Positions 30,647 to 33,293 of a DNA stretch of 33,293 nucleotides are shown here, piece after piece; the first letter of the stretch is position 1; each line of letters begins with the position of its first letter. Origin of the DNA: Penium margaritaceum (Eukaryota > Streptophyta > Zygnematophyceae > Desmidiales > Peniaceae); assembly GCA_023375785.1 (NCBI GenBank), contig SZWC01000583.1, positions 241,673 to 274,965 on the forward strand, written 5' to 3'. Made by a program: the position numbers and the translations under genes. The notes under the pieces were generated by a model that was not told where the DNA came from, searched no databases, and saw only the letters and a program-made list of their open reading frames with translations.

Positions 30647-33187
30647 GAAGAGTCCCTGGCAAATGGCGTTTGAGGTTCTGGGGACCTTCTCCTCACAGTT
30701 GCCACTGCTCCAGTGCTTCAAGAGTGAGAGGAAATTCACAGCGGCGTCAGTGCTGTGGTTTTCACTGTGCCATGTCATGTCATTACATGCATGCACGCCT
30801 GGATGAATCCGCAGCAACTGCGGACACAGCTGAGCATGCATCCTCAACATCGTGCAGTGATGAACTCATCACCGCAGTTCTGTGCACGCCCAAGCACAAA
30901 CGTGAGGCAGATGACTGCTGGGTCCTTGTCTGTGGCTACTGTTGCACACCACACAGCTGATTTGACTGAACTTGTGTGCTGTCTGTTATCGCGGCTTCCA
31001 TCTCCTGACATCCCCGTGCTCTCTCCATCCCCCTGTTCTTCCCTTTCTCTCCTTCCGTGGTGCCGCTCCCCTTCCTGTTTCCTCTTCTTTCTCCTTTCCC
31101 CGCCGCAGCAAGTGCCGACGTTGGTGCGCATTCTCAAGAATCTGGTGGTGAGTGGGTACGCGCCGGAGTACGACGTGAGCGGCATAACGGATCCGTTTCT
31201 GCAGATCCGCGTGCTCCGTCTGCTGCGCATCCTTGGAAGGGGCGACCCCGACTCCAGCGACATCATGAGCGACATTCTTGCACAGGTGTGTGTGCTCTGG
31301 CCTTTCGATTCCTGCGCTTTCCACAAATAGTGTGTCCGACTCCAGCGACATCATGAGCGACATTCTTGCACAGGTGAGTGCTCTGACCTTGTGATTCCCG
31401 CGCTTCTGAAAATTGTGTGTCATGCTCAAGTGACAACATGAGCAATTATTGCACAGGCGTGTGTGCCGTCGCACGTGCCGTTTTTGGAGCTTTAGCGATG
31501 TCTATCTTTCCCTCTCCCTTTTCCCCAACCAGGGATCCCAAAATCGACAATCGCTCGGATCGCTACTTCTTAAAAATCACTGAAAAGATCGCCATTCCTG
31601 CAGATGGAAAGTAGTGATTAAATCGCTCCACACTTAAAAAATTTAACTAAAAACCCCCCACCCACCCCCAATCTCTGAAGTCTCCCAAAATGACCCTCCC
31701 TCTTGAAGTCTTTGGAACCTTCCACCCATGAATCTTCACCACCCAGCCCTCCTCAACCCCTCCATTCCCCACCTCCTTGCTTCCTCCACTCTTCTTCAAT
31801 GGGGCTCCCCATTAAATTTCTCAAATTTGGGGACTTTCAAAATTTTGAAAATTTGAAATTTTAAAAAAAGTTACTTAAAAATCGCCCATAAAAACGGCGA
31901 TTTAATCGGCGATTTTTTCCAGGAAAGTAGTGATTTTTGGATCCCTGTCCCCAACCTCTCCAATTCGGCCGTGCGTCATCGTTTGCTCATGTGACACACC
32001 CAAGCAAGCACTGGGTGGAGACTTGAAATTCTTCGCTAGCGAAGGTATGGGCCATCCGCCTGGCTGGCTCTGTACTTGTTGCTCACGTGCTTGGTCCTTC
32101 ACGCCGTTGGGGAAGGGGCTGTACTTTCTGCCTGTACCATCTGAAGAATCCTTAAAAAATGAAAGGTGGCTGTGAGATGGACGGTCATGGCATGGCCGCA
32201 CATCACACAGCTGCACAGCACAGCACACACACAGCCGCTTGAGCTGAACATGGCTTGAACTTGGGAGTTGCGTGTAAGAGCTCGTGCCCAGACTTGTGCC
32301 GATCATTTCCCTTTTCTCCCAGCCTGGTTTGCCCACTTGGGGTGAAAGTCAGCCTAGGCTCGACCGCAGAGGGTGGGTGACTTGAGCCGGGAGGATTTGA
32401 GCCTGAGTTTGATCTCAAACGCTGATATCCCGCAAGCTTTTGTGGAAATGCTAAGTTCACTCCACGCCAAATTCCAGGCCCTTGAACCCGTTCAAGTCTG
32501 TCTCTGCTTGACTCAACGTGGCCCTGTCGTCGCAATCTGGACCTTGATTTCAAACCCGTTGAGCAAAGCACGCCGGTACTCAAACTTTGGGAGCTTGAGT
32601 CAGTGGGTGAGTTTGGAGCTCGAGCTGAATGGAGTGAGAGAGCTCTACTCGAGTTCAGCGTTCAGAAGCTGATGACAGCTTCGCCTTCTCCTGCTCATGC
32701 CTGATTTTTGCGCTGCGTTGCACTGCATGGCAGGGTGCGACAAACACGGAGGCGAACAAGATCCGGGCCGCCCCCAATCTGTGCGTGTGCGTCAACGACA
32801 CCATCTCTGGTCCTCGTCTCTGATCTCGGAAACAGTGTGCCTCTGTCCTTGTCCTTTTGTTGTGTTCCTTTTACAGGTCGCCACAAAGACGGAGGCGAAC
32901 AAGGGACAACAGGAAACTCCAGTCTGTACGACTGCGTCAAGTTGCCGCGTCAATGCCAATTCTCACGTGATTTTGTTGTCTTTACCTCAGTGCGCCCCTG
33001 TGCTCCTTCTTTTGTCTGTGTTTCTGTGACAGGTGGCCACAAACACGGAGGCAAACAAGAACACAGGTAACTCCATTCTCTACGAGTGCGTCAACACCAT
33101 CTTCGGCGTCGAGTCCATCGGCGGCCTACGCGTGCTCGCCATCAACATCCTCGGCCGCTTCCTCACCAACCGCGACAACAACATCCG
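25728..33187 (+). CDS. AP1G: AP-1 complex subunit gamma (gamma-adaptin), partial multi-exon gene
   Basis: Gamma-adaptin is the large subunit of the AP-1 clathrin adaptor; with beta, mu and sigma it sorts cargo at the trans-Golgi network and endosomes, and its N-terminal helical solenoid binds membrane and Arf1 (family knowledge). Five exons join into adaptin text: [127 protein letters not shown], then [80 protein letters not shown]. This covers about the first 300 residues of a family of roughly 850. A segment of 60-75 residues before QVP is absent, next to an N at 30108. The gene continues beyond the window. It is the only host gene I can name here. Confidence 0.95.
25802..26057 (+). other. 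Open, coding-like segment in AP1G intron 1
   Basis: The frame reads [20 protein letters not shown], then [60 protein letters not shown], ending at a good donor (ACAG then GTGAGG at 26060). It has no stops, a balanced composition and amphipathic helices; the phrase [12 protein letters not shown] resembles helical-repeat proteins of ARM/HEAT type. I do not recognise the family. It could be an exon of an unannotated gene, an alternative first exon, or chance. Confidence 0.35.
26783..26908 (+). pseudogene. Decayed copy of AP1G exon 2, 5' half with acceptor
   Basis: CCACAG followed by GGCACATG parallels the real acceptor and exon start GCGCAG then GGACATG. The DNA aligns through CGCAAC, ATCGCCAAGGA, CTGCG.ACGGCGT, GGACA.CG and TACC. 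One frame reads [20 protein letters not shown] then CEDSGMD and a stop, against [20 protein letters not shown] in the functional exon. Frameshift and stop show it is dead. Similarity fades after about 26908. Confidence 0.85.
27169..27471 (+). CDS. AP1G: AP1G exon 2
   Basis: Exon of 303 nt: one base finishing Arg, 100 codons, and AA starting the next codon. It runs from DMIRNVRG to TNSLK. Acceptor GCGCAG and donor AA-GTGAGG fit both neighbours in phase: AA plus C of exon 3 gives Asn before DLNHSNQF. It encodes the first helical hairpins of the adaptin trunk. Confidence 0.95.
27526..27784 (+). CDS. AP1G: Second copy of AP1G exon 2 after a single N
   Basis: From 27527 the sequence repeats 27213 onward for about 313 bp, exon plus the first 50 bases of the intron, with only seven differences; the three in the coding part are synonymous. 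The copy starts inside the exon, has no acceptor, and is preceded by one N at 27526. This is most easily explained by two allelic or overlapping contigs placed in series. If real, it would be a very young tandem duplication. Confidence 0.8.
27895..28278. mobile_element. hAT-like MITE made of a self-complementary ATCGAT repeat
   Basis: The element starts TAGGGTGGTGCGATATTGAT and its far end, read in reverse complement, starts TAGGGTGGTTCAATATTGAT. It is flanked by GACGCCGC (27887-27894) and GATGCCGC (28279-28286), an 8-bp target duplication with one C-to-T change at a CpG. TAGGG-type ends and 8-bp duplications are typical of hAT transposons. The interior, 384 bp in all, is degenerate GATATC/ATCGAT/CAATAT hexamers that are self-complementary, so the whole element can fold on itself. 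No transposase is encoded. Confidence 0.85.
28295..28480 (+). pseudogene. Decayed copy of AP1G exon 2, 3' half
   Basis: One frame reads [20 protein letters not shown] then [17 protein letters not shown] and a stop, aligning without gaps to [20 protein letters not shown] then [15 protein letters not shown] of the functional exon. DNA words shared include TTTGGCCAG.TGGAGTG and GCACTCATGCT. It lies just downstream of the MITE. It complements the 5' half preserved at 26783-26908. Confidence 0.82.
28920..29480. repeat. Mixed triplet-repeat block (GCT, CCG, GTC)
   Basis: GCTGCTG runs (28950-29030) pass into GCCGCC and CACCGCC runs (29055-29165) and then a nearly pure (GTC)n of about 14 units at 29327-29368 followed by looser GTC/ATC triplets. 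Long frames through it give only homopolymer-like Ala, Leu, Val, Arg or Asp and are not genes. It lies within the AP1G intron. Confidence 0.9.
29556..29870 (+). pseudogene. Two decayed copies of the AP1G exon 3 acceptor and start
   Basis: Copy A (29570-29650) shares CCCTGCTTTTCTG, an acceptor CACAGCGA, then CAGC, CATC and GGCTGACGC with the real CCCTGCTTTTCTG, CTGCAGCGA, CAGC, CATC, GGCTGGCGC. Copy B (29777-29870) has GGCTTGCAGCAA, then CCAACCAGTT and GCTGGCGCAG after a deletion of roughly 10 bases. Both therefore include part of the pyrimidine tract, the AG and about 45 bases of exon. Neither keeps the frame. Confidence 0.72.
29958..30108 (+). CDS. AP1G: AP1G exon 3, cut at an N
   Basis: C completes Asn, then [48 protein letters not shown] and CTN, Leu. 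This matches the family up to IRKKAAL. The N at 30108 replaces the next base and what follows is GAG/GAC/CAG triplet repeat rather than the expected continuation, so the exon end and the following coding segment are missing from the assembly. Confidence 0.93.
30109..30297. repeat. GAG, GAC and CAG triplet repeats
   Basis: Directly after the N come (GAG/AGG)n to about 30150, (GAC/GAT)n to about 30182, then an almost pure CAG run from about 30198 to 30297 with one TAG and one GAG. The contact with a one-base gap suggests that assembly failed in or beside this repeat. Confidence 0.95.
30298..31108 (+). other. AP1G intronic sequence before the QVP exon
   Basis: No exon is recognised here, although a coding segment should lie between exon 3 and 31109. 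A run of 33 G at 30613-30645 is the most striking item. A pyrimidine-rich tract from 31010 leads to the acceptor CGCCGCAG at 31107-31108. Confidence 0.7.
31109..31285 (+). CDS. AP1G: AP1G exon encoding [12 protein letters not shown]
   Basis: Exactly 59 codons, phase 0 at both ends: [59 protein letters not shown]. It joins in frame to VATNTEANK of the next exon, as ILAQVATNTE is contiguous in the family. The donor is GTGTGT (31286). The tail and donor are repeated twice downstream. Confidence 0.95.
31247..31475 (+). repeat. Three tandem copies of the exon tail and donor site
   Basis: The unit runs from CCGACTCCAGCGACATCATG through GACATTCTTGCACAG and the donor to about 45 bases of intron. Copy 1 is the real exon end (31247-31336), copy 2 is at 31337-31421 with an even better donor, GTGAGT, and copy 3 from 31422 is worn (CAAGTGACAACATGAGCAAT, TTGCACAGGCG). 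Units are 85-90 bp and direct. Confidence 0.9.
31530..31947. mobile_element. hAT-like MITE with perfect 8-bp target duplication
   Basis: The left end reads CAGGGATCCCAAAATC and the right end in reverse complement CAGGGATCCAAAAATC. Both are flanked by TCCCCAAC (31522-31529 and 31948-31955), an exact 8-bp duplication. CAGGG-type ends with 8-bp duplications fit the hAT superfamily. The 418-bp interior is AT-rich, encodes no transposase, and carries repeated AAATCGCC words in both orientations plus GGAAAGTAGTGATT twice (31606-31619 and 31922-31935). Confidence 0.9.
32734..32950 (+). pseudogene. Two decayed copies of the AP1[10 protein letters not shown] exon start
   Basis: Copy 1 (acceptor CAG at 32731-32733) reads GTGCGACAAACACGGAGGCG, one base short of the real GTGGCCACAAACACGGAGGC, and continues to TGCGTCAACGACACCATCTC. 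Copy 2 (acceptor ACAG at 32873-32876) has GTCGCCACAAAGACGGAGGC, then a +1 shift, and ends near TGCGTCAAG. Each has its own pyrimidine tract, and the tracts of copies 2 and 3 are related. Unit spacing is about 145-155 bp. Confidence 0.88.
33033..33187 (+). CDS. AP1G: AP1G exon encoding VATNTEANK
   Basis: Begins after [59 protein letters not shown] plus CG of an Arg codon. The donor would be GTTCGT at 33188, weak but at the expected junction in DNNIR. The frame beyond diverges from the family at once, supporting an intron. The gene continues past the window. Confidence 0.92.
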
Positions 33188-33239
33188 GTTCGTGCTGTGC
33201 GAAAATCTGTTTGGTCATTGCGACTCAGTTTCTGAGAGA

Positions 33240-33293
33240 GATCGTGTTGTGTCGTGTCGTGTCGTGTCGTGTCGTGTCTTGTCGTGTCGTGTC
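33240..33293. repeat. GTGTC pentanucleotide microsatellite
   Basis: About ten copies of GTGTC or GTCTT variants run to the window edge, within the presumed next AP1G intron. Confidence 0.92.

Larger units (their letters stand above)
31286..33032 (+). other. AP1G intron after the QVP exon
   Basis: The intron holds the repeated donor units, a complete hAT-like MITE (31530-31947) and two decayed copies of the next exon's start (32734-32950). 31956-32730 shows no gene; a GAGCTTGAG-like word recurs loosely near 32370-32660. Confidence 0.75.

Overview
The window looks like a repeat-rich, intron-rich plant-lineage nuclear genome. Its one recognisable host gene is a plant-type AP-1 adaptor gamma subunit (gamma-adaptin), split into short exons on the + strand from 25728 to the right edge. 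The rest is mostly decayed LTR retrotransposons, one of which carries the primer-binding site typical of plant initiator tRNA-Met. Chromodomain Ty3/gypsy elements, Ty1/copia elements, two hAT-like MITEs and abundant triplet repeats fit a streptophyte; a charophyte alga such as Chara is my best guess (inference, not proven).

Layout. 1-1775 is an almost pure purine strand holding a 12-bp minisatellite; 1777-2160 is a GC-rich degenerate repeat. 2690-12859 is a composite block bounded by two related LTR sequences. It holds a broken Ty1/copia gag-protease-integrase-RT-RNase H series on + (7254-12110) and an embedded minus-strand Ty3/gypsy integrase/chromodomain fragment (4700-5735). 12860-13846 is non-coding with a cluster of hairpins. 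13847-18280 is a minus-strand Ty3/gypsy chromovirus running from its 3' LTR back to the end of gag. It meets head-to-head, at a T-run near 18280, a plus-strand relative that starts in mid-RT. That plus element is interrupted at 20281 by about 3.7 kb containing a decayed CAG-triplet array and a gag-like, Q-rich reading frame. Its chromodomain and 3' LTR resume from about 23977 to 24783.

Gamma-adaptin. Exons at 25728-25780, 27169-27471, 29958-30108, 31109-31285 and 33033-33187 join in matching phase across their visible introns and cover the N-terminal solenoid of the AP-1 large subunit. One segment of about 60-75 residues is missing between the third and fourth visible exons, next to a single N at 30108. 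A second N at 27526 joins two nearly identical copies of the second exon.

Most interesting. Each of the four exons after the first is accompanied by decayed partial copies of itself, usually with its splice site, in the adjacent introns. The introns also hold two hAT-like MITEs with recognisable 8-bp target duplications, one built almost wholly of a self-complementary ATCGAT-type repeat. Every retroelement here has lost catalytic residues or reading frame, so none looks autonomous.
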